In this document: one piece after another, positions 53,273-62,874 of the stretch
Layout: every line of letters begins with the position of its first letter
Position numbering within the stretch: the first letter of the stretch is position 1
Assembly: GCF_900115225.1 (NCBI RefSeq)
Contig: NZ_FOVR01000002.1
Span: 62,001-126,000, forward strand
Direction: 5' to 3'
Origin: Cohaesibacter marisflavi
Lineage (GTDB): Bacteria > Pseudomonadota > Alphaproteobacteria > Rhizobiales > Cohaesibacteraceae
Length of the DNA stretch: 64,000 nucleotides
Notes under the pieces: model-generated
The model's input: the letters and a program-made list of their open reading frames with translations, nothing else
Databases searched by the model: none
What the model was told of the DNA's origin: nothing
Program-made: the position numbers and the translations under genes

Positions 53273-54259
53273 TTAGATATCAACCCAGCCGTCGTTGAGG
53301 TCCGCTGCATACAGTGCGTCAATAGCAGCCTGATTGGCGCGTGAGCTTTCCAGCGTGAAGATCGTGGCCTCCTCACCGGCGATCTTGTCGCCGAAGGCCT
53401 CGACCTGAAGCTGGTACTGATAGGCACCCTGGAAGGACCATTTCTTCATTTCGCTGCGATTGTTGTTGTAAAGGCAAACATTCACTGCATCGTAGTTCAA
53501 GGCATTGAACGGTGCGCTTACTTCAATCAACCCTTTGTCGCCATGGAATGACATGCTTTGCCGCAAGGCAAGCTGGGTGGAGCAGTAGAAGGTCATGTCA
53601 AAGCTGCCAAAATCATATTGGCAGTTGGCATAGATATCCGTCCCGAAATCTGGATCGCGCTCAATGGAAGCTCTGGCCCTAACCGGGTCTTTACCGGTGG
53701 CAAAACGGGCTGTCACCGTCGGATATACGCCGATATCAGGCAGTCCACCACCGCCCAGCTCGACCTTGTTGCGCATGTTGTCTGGATCAACATTGTAATA
53801 GCTGAAGGCGCCCTGAATGTGACGCAAGGTGCCGATTTCACCATTGGCGATCAAGTCACGCACCAGCTGCCATTGCGGATGGTAAGTGACCATGAAGGCT
53901 TCGCTGGCGACAAGGCCGCTTTTGTCCCGAGCTTCAATCAGAGTATCAATTTCCTTGGCATGCAGGGAAATCGGCTTTTCGCAAAGGACATGTTTACCTG
54001 CTTCCAGACAGCGCTTGGTCCACTCCACATGCTGGGATGTTGGCAGCGGAATATAGATTGCGTCCACCTCCGGGCTGCTAAGCAAGTCTTCATAACTACC
54101 ATAGGCCAGAGGCATGCCAAACCTCTCGGCAAAGGCGTCAGCGCTCGCCTGACTGCGGCTGGCAACAGCCTGCAGGGTTCCGTTTCGCGATGCTTGAATG
54201 GCTGGTACCAATTGCTCTCTGGCAATTTTGGCGGTTCCTAGAATGCCCCAACGGATCAT
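53273..54259 (-). CDS. Gfo/Idh/MocA-family NAD(P)-dependent oxidoreductase
   Basis: A 328-residue sugar or inositol dehydrogenase-type protein. The N-terminal Rossmann fold begins IRWGILGTAKIAREQLVPA. CEKPISLHAKEID holds the conserved EKP lysine. The C-terminal domain is an open beta sheet (about 125-328) with GGGLPDIGVYPTVTAR, including the catalytic Asp and substrate-side residues. It probably oxidises or reduces a sugar or polyol. It stands alone with its own terminator; the divergent YCII-like gene is 140 bases away. Confidence 0.92.
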   Translation of the reverse strand: MIRWGILGTAKIAREQLVPAIQASRNGTLQAVASRSQASADAFAERFGMPLAYGSYEDLLSSPEVDAIYIPLPTSQHVEWTKRCLEAGKHVLCEKPISLHAKEIDTLIEARDKSGLVASEAFMVTYHPQWQLVRDLIANGEIGTLRHIQGAFSYYNVDPDNMRNKVELGGGGLPDIGVYPTVTARFATGKDPVRARASIERDPDFGTDIYANCQYDFGSFDMTFYCSTQLALRQSMSFHGDKGLIEVSAPFNALNYDAVNVCLYNNNRSEMKKWSFQGAYQYQLQVEAFGDKIAGEEATIFTLESSRANQAAIDALYAADLNDGWVDI

Positions 54260-54398
54260 TTTTCTCTCCCGTGTTTCTTATGTAATTCTAACAGTTGATA
54301 TGTGTCACTAACAAAGGTCAAGGCCACAATTTTGCTCGGATTTTGACACATTTACCATTAAATCAGACACTCCGATATATATGACATGGAGTGTGGTG

Positions 54399-54716
54399 GT
54401 GCCCAAGTACAATTTATTTTTTCACTCAAAACAATTGCCTGAGACCTTCGAAGAAGGCGAAAAGGATCTTGCTGCCTTGAAGGCTTGGAGCAAGTCGTTC
54501 GAAAAGTTCGTCGTCAATCCAGGCAGTGTTTTGAAACAGTCTCTTATTGTCACGTCTGAAAATGTTGAAACCGTGACGCCGGGTGAAACCTTGTCAGCCT
54601 ATGCCGAGATTGAAGCTCGGAACAAGGATGAAGCCGTTAAGATAGCCAAAAGCTGGCCGATTCTCGATAGCGGGTTTGTCTTGATTTCCGAGGTCGTGGA
54701 TATGGAACTTGACTAG
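54399..54716 (+). CDS. YCII-like small protein
   Basis: About 105 residues with a likely dimeric alpha/beta barrel fold: PKYNLFFHSKQLPETFEEG at the start and EARNKDEAVKIAKSWPILDSG near the end, resembling YCII-related/DGPF proteins. GTG 54399 with GGAG 7 bases upstream is preferred; ATG 54381 would add six residues but lacks a ribosome site. Biochemical role unknown. Confidence 0.72.
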   Translation: MPKYNLFFHSKQLPETFEEGEKDLAALKAWSKSFEKFVVNPGSVLKQSLIVTSENVETVTPGETLSAYAEIEARNKDEAVKIAKSWPILDSGFVLISEVVDMELD

Positions 54717-54820
54717 GGCAACGTCTCTGTTTTGAGAACTTTACCTCCTTCAAAGCTGGGTTGAGTTACGTTTACCTGCTTCTTATTGGGTGTGTGACGC
54801 ATATGGGACATATATGAAAT

Positions 54821-54879
54821 GTGTTGCAATTTTTTGCATTGTGTTGCATATTTTTGCGGAATAATGCAAAACTATGCAC
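54821..54879. promoter_or_regulatory. Operator array upstream of the DeoR gene
   Basis: GTGTTGCAATTTTTTGCA (54821-54838) and GTGTTGCATATTTTTGCG (54841-54858) are direct repeats with a 20-base period. A third, inverted copy (AATGCAAAACTATGCAC) follows. Two-turn spacing fits cooperative binding by a DeoR oligomer. Confidence 0.6.
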
Positions 54880-54894
54880 GGCGCATGGTCCATC

Positions 54895-55659
54895 ATGACA
54901 GACCTTACACTCAACAATCCTTCCGTCAGACAGACCTTGCTGCGATCCCGACTGGAGAGCGGTGAGCAGCTCGTCGCTGTCGACTTAGCCAATGAATTCG
55001 GTATTTCCCTCGATACCATCCGCCGTGATCTACTCGCGTTGGAAGACGGAGGGCTGGCGCGACGGGTCAGAGGTGGAGCCATCCCGGTTCGTTCAGCAGC
55101 CACGCCTTATACCGAACGAAGAGCCGAGCCAGCGGCCAACCATGACACGCTTGCAAAGGCCTCCTTGCCACTGATCAAAAGCGGCATGACGATTATTCTG
55201 GGAGGCGGAACGACACTTGTCCGTCTGGCGGCCTATCTCGAGCCACTTGACGATCTGTTTGTCATCACTCCCGCGCCTGCCATTGCCTCGATTACGCTTG
55301 AAAAGTCGATCCAGACTTATCTCGTTGGAGGGCGGCTGAGTCCATGGGGCGCGTGTGCTGTTGGGTGTGAAGCGGAAGCCGCACTGGGCAACCTCGCCGC
55401 AGACCTTGCCTTTCCCGGTATCTGTGGTCTGGACCAGGCATTCGGGTTCAGCATGGATTATACCGATGAGGCTGGTATGACCCGCGCGATGATCAAGGCG
55501 GCCAATGAAGTCATTCTCGTCTGCGCGAAAGAAAAGGTCGGCCAGCGGGCGCGGCATCGTATTTTGCCGGTTAAAGACATCACCACTATTGTTACAGACG
55601 CCGACGCACCCACGATGCAGCCATTCGGGGATGCCGGTGCGGAGATCATTCATGCATAA
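54895..55659 (+). CDS. DeoR-family transcriptional regulator
   Basis: About 254 residues. An N-terminal DeoR helix-turn-helix (VAVDLANEFGISLDTIRRDLLALE) is followed by the sugar-phosphate-sensing domain (about 80-245) with SGMTIILGGGTTLVRLAAYL and GICGLDQAFGFS. ATG 54895 is preferred because the operator array ends just before it; ATG 54874 lies inside the array. The next gene, an MFS permease, overlaps its stop, so the regulator probably controls its own operon. Confidence 0.93.
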   Translation: MTDLTLNNPSVRQTLLRSRLESGEQLVAVDLANEFGISLDTIRRDLLALEDGGLARRVRGGAIPVRSAATPYTERRAEPAANHDTLAKASLPLIKSGMTIILGGGTTLVRLAAYLEPLDDLFVITPAPAIASITLEKSIQTYLVGGRLSPWGACAVGCEAEAALGNLAADLAFPGICGLDQAFGFSMDYTDEAGMTRAMIKAANEVILVCAKEKVGQRARHRILPVKDITTIVTDADAPTMQPFGDAGAEIIHA

Positions 55660-56851
55660 CCCTTCGACATTCGCCAATGCGCCCTTGCCATGGAATGGTC
55701 TCCGCACGCCGAGGAAGGCCGTTTCGGCCATGTTTATGCTCAATGGGGCCTTTTTCGGCATGTGGGCTTCGCGCGTACCGGCCATTGCGCAAATGCATCA
55801 ACTCAGTGAGACCATGCTTGGCATTTTGCTACTGAGCATGTGCGCCGGGGCTATTGTCTCCTTCCCCACAACCGGCAGTCTGGTGGAACGCTATGGCAGC
55901 GCGTCTGTCACGAAAGTTGTCGCCCTTGTCTATAGTGCGGCGCTTGCCGGTCTAGCCTTCGCTCCCAGCGCCCTGCTGCTTGGAGCTGCCCTGTTTGCCT
56001 TTGGGGCGGCACACGGGGCCATGGATGTGTCCATGAATGCATGGGCCGGAGAAGTGGAGAAAGCGCGCGGTAAGCCTATCATGTCTTCCTTTCACGCCAT
56101 GTGGAGCCTCGGGTCGGGGCTTGGGGCAGCAACAGGATTTCTGGCAGTGCATCTAGCGCTCAGCCCGATGGTGCATTTCTTGATTGGAGGTGTAGTCTGC
56201 CTGCTGCTGGCGCTTCCTTTTGGCTATGTAGCCTGGTCGTCGCCACGCATCGAGCGCAAGCCGGGCGCCAAGCGAGCTTTGTTCGTCTTACCCAAGGGGG
56301 CCTTGGCGCTCGTGGGCATCATGGGGCTTTGTGCCGGGCTGGGCGAAGGGGCCATGGGCGATTGGGGTGCCATTTTCCTCGTACAGGTCGCCCAGACCAA
56401 CGAGGGCACGGCCGCTCTTGGCTATACCTGCTTTTCTGTCGCGATGGTGGTTATGCGTCTTGCAGGCGATTTCATTATCAGTCGGTTGGGAGCGGTGAGG
56501 GCTGCGCGTATGAGTGGCCTTCTCGCCGCAAGCGGGTCGTTGCTGGCTATTTCCTTTGCAAGTCTTCCTGCCATTTTTGTCGGCTTTGCCATGATGGGAC
56601 TTGGCTATGCCTTCATAGTGCCTTTGGCCTTCTCGCGTGCTGGCAACGATGATACCATGTCGCCCGGTCCGGCCATCGCGGCCGTGGCGACCTTCGGCTA
56701 TGGTGGGGGACTATTTGGGCCGGTAGCCATCGGCTTGCTCGCGGATACCTTTTCCATCCGCTGGGCGTTCCTGCTGCTTTCCTCTCTGGCTCTGCTTATC
56801 ATTCTGTTGGCTCCCAATCTTGCTCCGCCCCAAAAGAGCGCGGCGCGTTAA
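55652..56851 (+). CDS. MFS transporter (YbjJ-like)
   Basis: A 399-residue permease with about twelve hydrophobic helices. The N-terminal half has FFGMWASRVPAIAQ and SLVERYGSASVTKV, a variant of the MFS inter-helix motif. The second half has FIISRLGAVRAARMSG. The start overlaps the deoR stop by 8 bases with GGAG 7 bases upstream. A sugar or sugar-derivative substrate is suggested by the DeoR partner, but direction is unknown. Confidence 0.9.
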   Translation: MHNPSTFANAPLPWNGLRTPRKAVSAMFMLNGAFFGMWASRVPAIAQMHQLSETMLGILLLSMCAGAIVSFPTTGSLVERYGSASVTKVVALVYSAALAGLAFAPSALLLGAALFAFGAAHGAMDVSMNAWAGEVEKARGKPIMSSFHAMWSLGSGLGAATGFLAVHLALSPMVHFLIGGVVCLLLALPFGYVAWSSPRIERKPGAKRALFVLPKGALALVGIMGLCAGLGEGAMGDWGAIFLVQVAQTNEGTAALGYTCFSVAMVVMRLAGDFIISRLGAVRAARMSGLLAASGSLLAISFASLPAIFVGFAMMGLGYAFIVPLAFSRAGNDDTMSPGPAIAAVATFGYGGGLFGPVAIGLLADTFSIRWAFLLLSSLALLIILLAPNLAPPQKSAAR

Positions 56852-57040
56852 CGGCACGGATTGCAACTTCTGTCTGTTTTCTTGCGTATAACTCCGCAGG
56901 CCGTGTCGATAATGTGCCTTCAAGGCATGAAAATTTGTCAAAAATTACGTTTGTTTCCCGCCTTTTCCTTGCAGCCTTGGGAAATTTGGCTAGTGTGGGG
57001 ACCAACAAAACCAAAGCTTTCCAAAATCGGAGGAAATACA

Positions 57041-57997
57041 ATGCTCAAATGGGGTGGAACTCTCCTCGCAGCCGCCGCTGTTGTGGCAACAGCTGGGCTG
57101 GCTCATGCCGAAACACGCGTGACCTATAAATCTGCGAAAACCTCTTCATCCTACTACCAGATGGGTGTTCAGATCGCCGAAGCCATCAAGGCCGGTACCG
57201 ACGGTGATATCATCGTCACGGTCGAAGAAAGCCAGGGCTCTGTGCAGAATGTCATGGAAGTGCGCGGCCGTGGCGCCGACTATGTCTTTACCACGCCGCC
57301 AGCACTGGTCGGCCTTGCGCAGGCTGGCAAAGGCGCCTTTGAAGGCAAGACAAGCCCGAAATTCGCTGACATCCGGGCGCTCTTTCCGATCCCGAGTCTG
57401 ACAATGCATTTTGTTGTTTCCAAAAACAGCGGCATCACGGATTTCGCTGGCATGGAAGGCAAATCCATCCTGCTCGGCAAGGGCTCTTTTGGTGCACGCG
57501 AAGGGGAAAAATATCTCAAGCTGTTTGGCCTTGAAGGCAAGATCGATCTGGCCGAGGTAGAACTGTCCAACGCAGTGCCGGCTCTTAAGAATGGCCAGAT
57601 TGACGGCTTTGTCACCTCCGGTTCCTATCCGGCACCGAACGTTGTGGAAGCTGCCGCATCCACTGATGTAACAATCCTGTCCCTTTCCGAAGAGCAGATC
57701 GCCAAGACCAAACGTGCAAAGCTGGTTATTCCGGCCGGAACCTATGCCGGGCAGGACACGGACGTTGAAACCACCTCGCTGCCGGTTGTTGCCTACGCAA
57801 CCGCAGCCATGGATGAAGCCACCGCTTATGAACTCACCAAGACCTTCTGGGAACAGAAAGCCAAGATGAGTGAAACCGCACCATGGTGGAAGGGTGTCAA
57901 CAAGGCACTGATGAGCAACATCACCACCAAGCTGCATCCTGGCGCTGTAAAATATTATAAGGAAGCCGGTTTCGAGCTTTCCGAAAGCCAGATGTAA
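57041..57997 (+). CDS. TAXI-family TRAP solute-binding protein (system 3)
   Basis: A 318-residue periplasmic receptor of the TAXI type, distinct from DctP. The signal peptide ends at AHA (about residue 23). The mature part has SSSYYQMGVQIAEAIKAG and the substrate stretch VTVEESQGSVQNVMEV, typical of TAXI proteins. CGGAGGAA at 57028-57035 fixes the start. The fused permease follows 139 bases later after a hairpin. TAXI ligands are often amino acids or dicarboxylates; the one here is unknown. Confidence 0.92.
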   Translation: MLKWGGTLLAAAAVVATAGLAHAETRVTYKSAKTSSSYYQMGVQIAEAIKAGTDGDIIVTVEESQGSVQNVMEVRGRGADYVFTTPPALVGLAQAGKGAFEGKTSPKFADIRALFPIPSLTMHFVVSKNSGITDFAGMEGKSILLGKGSFGAREGEKYLKLFGLEGKIDLAEVELSNAVPALKNGQIDGFVTSGSYPAPNVVEAAASTDVTILSLSEEQIAKTKRAKLVIPAGTYAGQDTDVETTSLPVVAYATAAMDEATAYELTKTFWEQKAKMSETAPWWKGVNKALMSNITTKLHPGAVKYYKEAGFELSESQM

Positions 57998-58023
57998 GCC
58001 AGCATCTGATCAAGACAAAATGA

Positions 58024-58048
58024 AGCCGTGGCCCTTTCGGTCACGGCC
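58024..58048 (+). other. Hairpin between TAXI receptor and permease
   Basis: GCCGTGGCC and GGTCACGGC form a short GC-rich stem (one G-U pair) after the receptor stop. The following CTTGTTATAC is not a strong T-run, so attenuation or mRNA stabilisation is likelier than full termination. Confidence 0.5.
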
Positions 58049-58136
58049 TTGTTATACCTGCCCTTTAAGGCTCTTGGACCTCCGTAAACCCAAGCGCCAT
58101 TCAACGATAAGAAACTGATAGAAAAAGAGCCGTCCC

Positions 58137-59939
58137 ATGATGCAAGCCCCTGAAGTCAAGAGCCTGCCGATCCGTCTGATTGTAACCTTTTTGGCAATCG
58201 TGCTCGTGGTCTTTCATCTTGGACTGATCTTTTCGGGCTTGACGCCCAATCTGGTCTCGCGCCCCATTCATATGGCGCTGGCTCTGCCATGGATTCTCAT
58301 CATCGGCACGCGCGCTGGAGAGGGCAATCAGCTCTATCGCTATTCTGGCTGGCTGCTCGCTGCTGCCGGTATTGCGGCCTGTCTTTACATCGCGATCAAT
58401 CAATCCGATCTCATCGATCAATATGGGTTTCTTGAGGGCAACGGCCAGATCCTCATGGCGAGTGTACTGATTGTAGTCGTGCTGGAAGCCGCAAGACGCG
58501 CCATCGGCTGGCCTCTGCCCATCGTTGCCTTCCTTGCGCTGATGTATGGCTTGTTCGGTCAATATATTCCCGGCGAGTTCGGTCATTCGCCCATGCCGTT
58601 GGGTTCTTTTCTTGGGACTCTGACGATTGCTGAGGGTGGTCTTTGGGGCAGCCTGACAGGTGTTTCCGTATCAGTGGTTGCCATCTTCGTTATTTTCGGC
58701 GCGGTGCTCAATGCCGGGGAAGCCGGGCAGGGCTTCATGAATGTGGCCGCTGCGGCCGCCGGGCGCCTCACGGGTGGCGGTGCCAAAGTGTCTGTGGTTT
58801 CTTCTGCGCTGTTTGGTTCCATTTCCGGTTCGGCCAGCGCCAATGTGGCTTCCACCGGTGCGATCACGCTGCCCGCCATGACGCGTCTTGGCTATCCCAA
58901 GAAATTGGCAGGGGCCGTGGAGGCGGTGGCGTCTTCGGGAGGGCAGATCATGCCGCCATTGATGGGGGCAGGCGCCTTCGTGATGGTCGAGCTGACCGGA
59001 ACTCCCTACACGTCGATCATTATGGCGGCGCTGCTACCTGCTGTCCTCTATTTCTTTGCCGTATGGATCGGCATCAACGCTTATGCAACAAAATTCGAGC
59101 TCTCCGGCATCGCCGAGGAAGACCGTCCGCCTTTGCGGGATGTGCTGATCACGTCGGCATTCTTTCTGGTGCCCTTCTTCGTGCTCTTGTGGGGTATGTT
59201 CGTGGCCGAATACACGCCACAATATGCGGCGAGCCTGTCCATTTTGGCTGGCGCTCTCATGCTCTTCATCAACCGCAGTCTGAAGGCCGTGCCCAGCCAG
59301 ATCATCCGGCGCTTCGAGATTGCCTTCAACACGGCAGCCAGACAGGTTGCCATGATCGCCTCGATCATCCTGTGTGCAAGTATTATCATCGGGGTGCTGT
59401 CGGTTACGGGGCTGGGGGTCAAGATCACCTCTCTGATCCTGTCCGGCTCATCGGGCCTGCTCTGGCCATCTCTGCTGCTGACGGCGCTTGCCTGCCTTGT
59501 GCTGGGGATGGAGGTGCCAACCACGGCTGCTTACGTCATTTGCATATCCGTCGCAGGTCCGGCATTGGTGGAATCGGGTCTTGAGCCTCTTCAGGCCCAT
59601 CTGTTTGTCTTCTGGTTTGCGCTTCTCTCCACGATTACGCCACCGGTCTGCGGCGCCGTGTTCATTGCGGCAGGCATGATAGGGGAAGACTGGCTCAAGG
59701 TAGCGCTTGCGGCAATGTCCCTTGGCATTGGTCTCTATATCATCCCCCTTGGCATGATCGCCAACCCCGAGCTGATCCAACTGGGGCAGCATCCAATTGA
59801 AGCCTTGCTGGTGGCCTGTCAGGTCGGGGCTGGTCTTGCTGCCATTTCCTACGGGCTGATCGCCAATTACCGGTTGCCCCTGCGCATTGGGCTGATCCTT
59901 GGCGGGCTATTGATCGTCTTCGTGCGTGCGATGTTCTGA
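58137..59939 (+). CDS. TRAP transporter fused permease (4TM/12TM, system 3)
   Basis: A 600-residue membrane protein joining DctQ-like (about 1-130) and DctM-like (about 130-600) halves. SISGSASANVASTGAITLPAM and SGGQIMPPLMGAGAFVMVELTG are the DctM signatures, and STITPPVCGAVFIAAGMIG the second-half motif. Fused permeases are the regular partners of TAXI receptors. The start has two adjacent ATGs. Confidence 0.95.
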   Translation: MMQAPEVKSLPIRLIVTFLAIVLVVFHLGLIFSGLTPNLVSRPIHMALALPWILIIGTRAGEGNQLYRYSGWLLAAAGIAACLYIAINQSDLIDQYGFLEGNGQILMASVLIVVVLEAARRAIGWPLPIVAFLALMYGLFGQYIPGEFGHSPMPLGSFLGTLTIAEGGLWGSLTGVSVSVVAIFVIFGAVLNAGEAGQGFMNVAAAAAGRLTGGGAKVSVVSSALFGSISGSASANVASTGAITLPAMTRLGYPKKLAGAVEAVASSGGQIMPPLMGAGAFVMVELTGTPYTSIIMAALLPAVLYFFAVWIGINAYATKFELSGIAEEDRPPLRDVLITSAFFLVPFFVLLWGMFVAEYTPQYAASLSILAGALMLFINRSLKAVPSQIIRRFEIAFNTAARQVAMIASIILCASIIIGVLSVTGLGVKITSLILSGSSGLLWPSLLLTALACLVLGMEVPTTAAYVICISVAGPALVESGLEPLQAHLFVFWFALLSTITPPVCGAVFIAAGMIGEDWLKVALAAMSLGIGLYIIPLGMIANPELIQLGQHPIEALLVACQVGAGLAAISYGLIANYRLPLRIGLILGGLLIVFVRAMF

Positions 59940-60358
59940 GAGAAACATGATGCTTTTTTGACACCTGTCTGTCTAAAAATCAGAACATTTTGAAGGATTT
60001 GTGAATATTTTTGCCGAAGAACATGCCGAATACTCTTCTTTTTGAGCCAAATTAGACTTTTTATTGATTCTTTGATCGACTTTTGAGCAGCGATTGCGCA
60101 AAAAGTGTGCGCTGTTAGTCAAGTCTTAACAATTGGGACAAGTCTGTCCAATTGTGGTCGATGGCTGTTCGATGTGCCGCGCAGGGATTTCTCTAAGTCA
60201 GAGTCCTGTCCGGTTGAGCAGCTTGGTGGAGCGGCCAGTCCCTGAGGGCTTTCAGGAGTGCCTGAGGGGGCGGACCAGTACGAGCAGTTTGGAGCTGGTG
60301 GTCACTATCCCATGAGGGAACAACCATCCGATAAAAATGCTTTGGGAAGAAATCAACA
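59940..60358. other. Intergenic region upstream of the sodium symporter
   Basis: About 420 bases. The first 180 are AT-rich with no gene or clear repeat. The region must contain the symporter promoter; no sigma-54 consensus or operator was recognised. Confidence 0.4.
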
Positions 60359-61720
60359 ATGAGTGCCAAACGCGAACACTGGGGCTCCCGCCTCGGTTTC
60401 ATCATGGCGACAGCGGGATCAGCTGTCGGCCTTGGAAATATCTGGAAGTTCCCTTATATGGCTGGCGACAACGGGGGAGCGGCCTTCATCATCATCTATC
60501 TGGCTCTGGTCTTTACCATTGGCCTGTCTGTTCTTCTGGCCGAAATCATGATCGGTCGGGCGAGCCAGTCTGATGCCGTGAACGCCTTCAAGAAGCTGGG
60601 GCCGGGTTTCTTTTCTATCGTCGGTTATATGGGCATCGCCGCCGCTTTCATGATCCTGTCTTTCTATTGCGTTGTCGCAGGCTGGACCATTGATTATGTC
60701 ATCAAGTTTGCCAGCGGTGCCTTCTCTGGCATGGATGCAGACGCATTGGGGCAGGCCTTTGGCGGTTTTATCTCTGACCCGGTGCAGCCAATCATCTATC
60801 AGGCTATCTTTGTTGCCCTGACGGTGATGGTCGTGCTTGGCGGCGTTGCCAATGGCATCGAACGGGCAGGCAAGATCTTGATGCCGATCCTGTTCCTCAT
60901 CCTGATTGCCTTGGTCATCCGTTCGGTCACGCTGCCGGGCGCAGGAAAAGGGCTGGCCTTTTTCCTTGCTCCTGATTTTTCCAAGATCACCGGCGAAACC
61001 ATCATGGCGGCGCTCGGGCAGGCCTTTTTCTCCCTGTCACTGGGCATGGGCGCCATCCTGACCTACGGCTCCTATCTGGATAGGGAAGCCAATCTGGGCA
61101 AATCCGCCTGGCAGGTGACGTTCCTTGACACATCTGTTGCCATTCTGGCCGGTCTTGCCATTTTGCCTGCCGTCTTTGCTTTTGGCATGGACCCGGGCGC
61201 AGGGCCAGGCCTGACCTTTGTCACGCTGCCTGCCGTCTTCATGTCGATGCCCGGTGGCATCTTTTTTGGCACGCTCTTCTTCCTGCTGCTGACGATTGCG
61301 GCGCTGACCAGCTCCATTTCGCTGCTAGAGCCGCTCGTCGCCTTCTTCTCGTCCAAAGGCTACACCCGCAAGCAGATCACGGTTACCTCTGGTTTCCTGT
61401 CCTTCCTTCTGGGCATTCCCTGCTCTCTGGCGATGGGTATCTGGGGAGATTTTACCATCTTCGGGAAGAATTTCTTCGATCTGATGGACTTCCTGACCTC
61501 GAACCTCATTCTGCCAATCGGCGGCTTCCTGATTGCCATCTTTGTTGGCTGGGTCGTTACCCCGCGTGCTCTCAAGGAAGTGTGTGGTGATGATGCGCCT
61601 GGCCTGTTGGCCAAGACTTGGATCTTCATTCTGCGCTTCATCGCGCCTGTTGCGATTCTGCTGATTCTGCTGTCTGGTCTCGGGCTTCTGGATGATTTGC
61701 AAGCCGCTCTGGGGCTATGA
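60359..61720 (+). CDS. Neurotransmitter:sodium symporter (SNF/NSS family)
   Basis: A 453-residue LeuT-fold transporter with about eleven helices. The first helix has GSAVGLGNIWKFPYMAGDNGGAAF, containing the unwound substrate/Na+ site. The sixth-helix region AALGQAFFSLSLGMGAILTYGSYL is also typical. Bacterial members import amino acids such as tryptophan, tyrosine, leucine or glycine with Na+. The short 11-TM form is common in prokaryotes. It stands alone with its own terminator. Confidence 0.95.
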   Translation: MSAKREHWGSRLGFIMATAGSAVGLGNIWKFPYMAGDNGGAAFIIIYLALVFTIGLSVLLAEIMIGRASQSDAVNAFKKLGPGFFSIVGYMGIAAAFMILSFYCVVAGWTIDYVIKFASGAFSGMDADALGQAFGGFISDPVQPIIYQAIFVALTVMVVLGGVANGIERAGKILMPILFLILIALVIRSVTLPGAGKGLAFFLAPDFSKITGETIMAALGQAFFSLSLGMGAILTYGSYLDREANLGKSAWQVTFLDTSVAILAGLAILPAVFAFGMDPGAGPGLTFVTLPAVFMSMPGGIFFGTLFFLLLTIAALTSSISLLEPLVAFFSSKGYTRKQITVTSGFLSFLLGIPCSLAMGIWGDFTIFGKNFFDLMDFLTSNLILPIGGFLIAIFVGWVVTPRALKEVCGDDAPGLLAKTWIFILRFIAPVAILLILLSGLGLLDDLQAALGL

Positions 61721-61727
61721 TCTTATG

Positions 61728-61761
61728 AAGGCGGGCTTAATTGATAAGTCCGCCTTTTTTT
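61728..61761 (+). terminator. Intrinsic terminator after the sodium symporter
   Basis: AAGGCGG-G-CTT pairs with AAG-T-CCGCCTT and is followed by TTTTTT, 8 bases after the stop. Confidence 0.85.
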
Positions 61762-61927
61762 GCTGCTGGCCTCTGTCTCCCAAATTTGCGTTTGAGTCTG
61801 TGACTATACATGAATAGGCGCGATCTTGAGGCATATTGACAAAATGTCTTCGCAAAACTGTCACATGGTCGAGATATGAAAATGCTCGCGCCTCTATAGG
61901 GAGGCGGTCTGGACCGGAGTTTCATGC

Positions 61928-62812
61928 ATGTCCTCTCGCAGACATGTCGCGCGTGACATAACCTATGCCTATTCTGCGGAAACCAGACGGGGCCGCGCCA
62001 TTATCAAGCTGCTGGAAAACACAACCGGACGCTTGCAGCTGATCAAACGTGCCGATGGCTATGAGCGTGAAGTCGCTGCTGGTCGGGATTTCTGGGAAGT
62101 GATGGTCGAGCGCTACGGGCTTTCGCTGGATGTGATCGGCGGACACCTGAGCAACATTCCGCGCAGCGGTCCACTTATTCTCATTGCCAATCATCCCTAT
62201 GGCATTCTGGATGGACTGATGATGGGGCATATCCTGTCTGAATTGCGCGGTGATTTCCGCATTCTGGCCCATAAGGTCTTCCGCAAGGCCGATGACATCA
62301 ACCGCATCATTCTGCCCATTTCCTTTGAAGAGACCAAGGATGCCGTGCGGCAGAATATAGAGACCCGCAAAACCGCATTGCACTATCTCGGTGATGGCGG
62401 TGCTATTGGTATTTTTCCCGGCGGCACGGTGAGCACGGCCGCCAAGCCGTTCTCCCGTCCCATGGACCCCAACTGGCGCGGCTTTACCGCCCGCATGATC
62501 GGCAAGTCCGACGCCACTGTGGTGCCGATCTTCTTTGATGGGCACACATCGCGCCTGTTCCAGATCGCCAGCCACATGCATTACACCTTGCGCATGGGGC
62601 TGTTGCTCAAGGAATTCAGGAAAAGGGTCGACACACCGGTCAAGGTTGTGGTTGGCGAACCGATCGGGCGCGACGTGCTTGATCCCCTGTCCAAGGACAG
62701 TAAGGCACTGATGCGCTATTTGCGCGAAGCCACCTATTCTCTTTCCCCCAACCCGCTGGAAGCCTGCGAGGTGGGGTTCGAATTCGAAGAAAAATACAGG
62801 CTCCACGCCTGA
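61928..62812 (+). CDS. Lysophospholipid/ornithine-lipid-type acyltransferase
   Basis: A 294-residue acyltransferase-fold protein. LILIANHPYGILDG is the active-site motif, with five residues between His and Asp rather than the four of classical PlsC (HX4D); hemolysin/OlsA-like groups have similar NHPxGxxDG motifs. GAIGIFPGGTVS is the substrate-binding FPEG-equivalent with Gly in place of Glu. No membrane helix is strong. It probably acylates a lipid at the inner membrane; acceptor unknown. A same-length minus-strand frame over it is a shadow. Confidence 0.85.
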   Translation: MSSRRHVARDITYAYSAETRRGRAIIKLLENTTGRLQLIKRADGYEREVAAGRDFWEVMVERYGLSLDVIGGHLSNIPRSGPLILIANHPYGILDGLMMGHILSELRGDFRILAHKVFRKADDINRIILPISFEETKDAVRQNIETRKTALHYLGDGGAIGIFPGGTVSTAAKPFSRPMDPNWRGFTARMIGKSDATVVPIFFDGHTSRLFQIASHMHYTLRMGLLLKEFRKRVDTPVKVVVGEPIGRDVLDPLSKDSKALMRYLREATYSLSPNPLEACEVGFEFEEKYRLHA

Positions 62813-62874
62813 ATACAGACTTTTGCGGCTCTCTGAGGTAAGCCAAGAGCGCTCATGCAGGTCTCAGGTGCAGC

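Noticed and set aside
61922-62806. A 294-codon minus-strand frame opposite the acyltransferase
   Set aside because: It is the same length and codon register shadow of a gene with clear acyltransferase motifs; no ribosome site.
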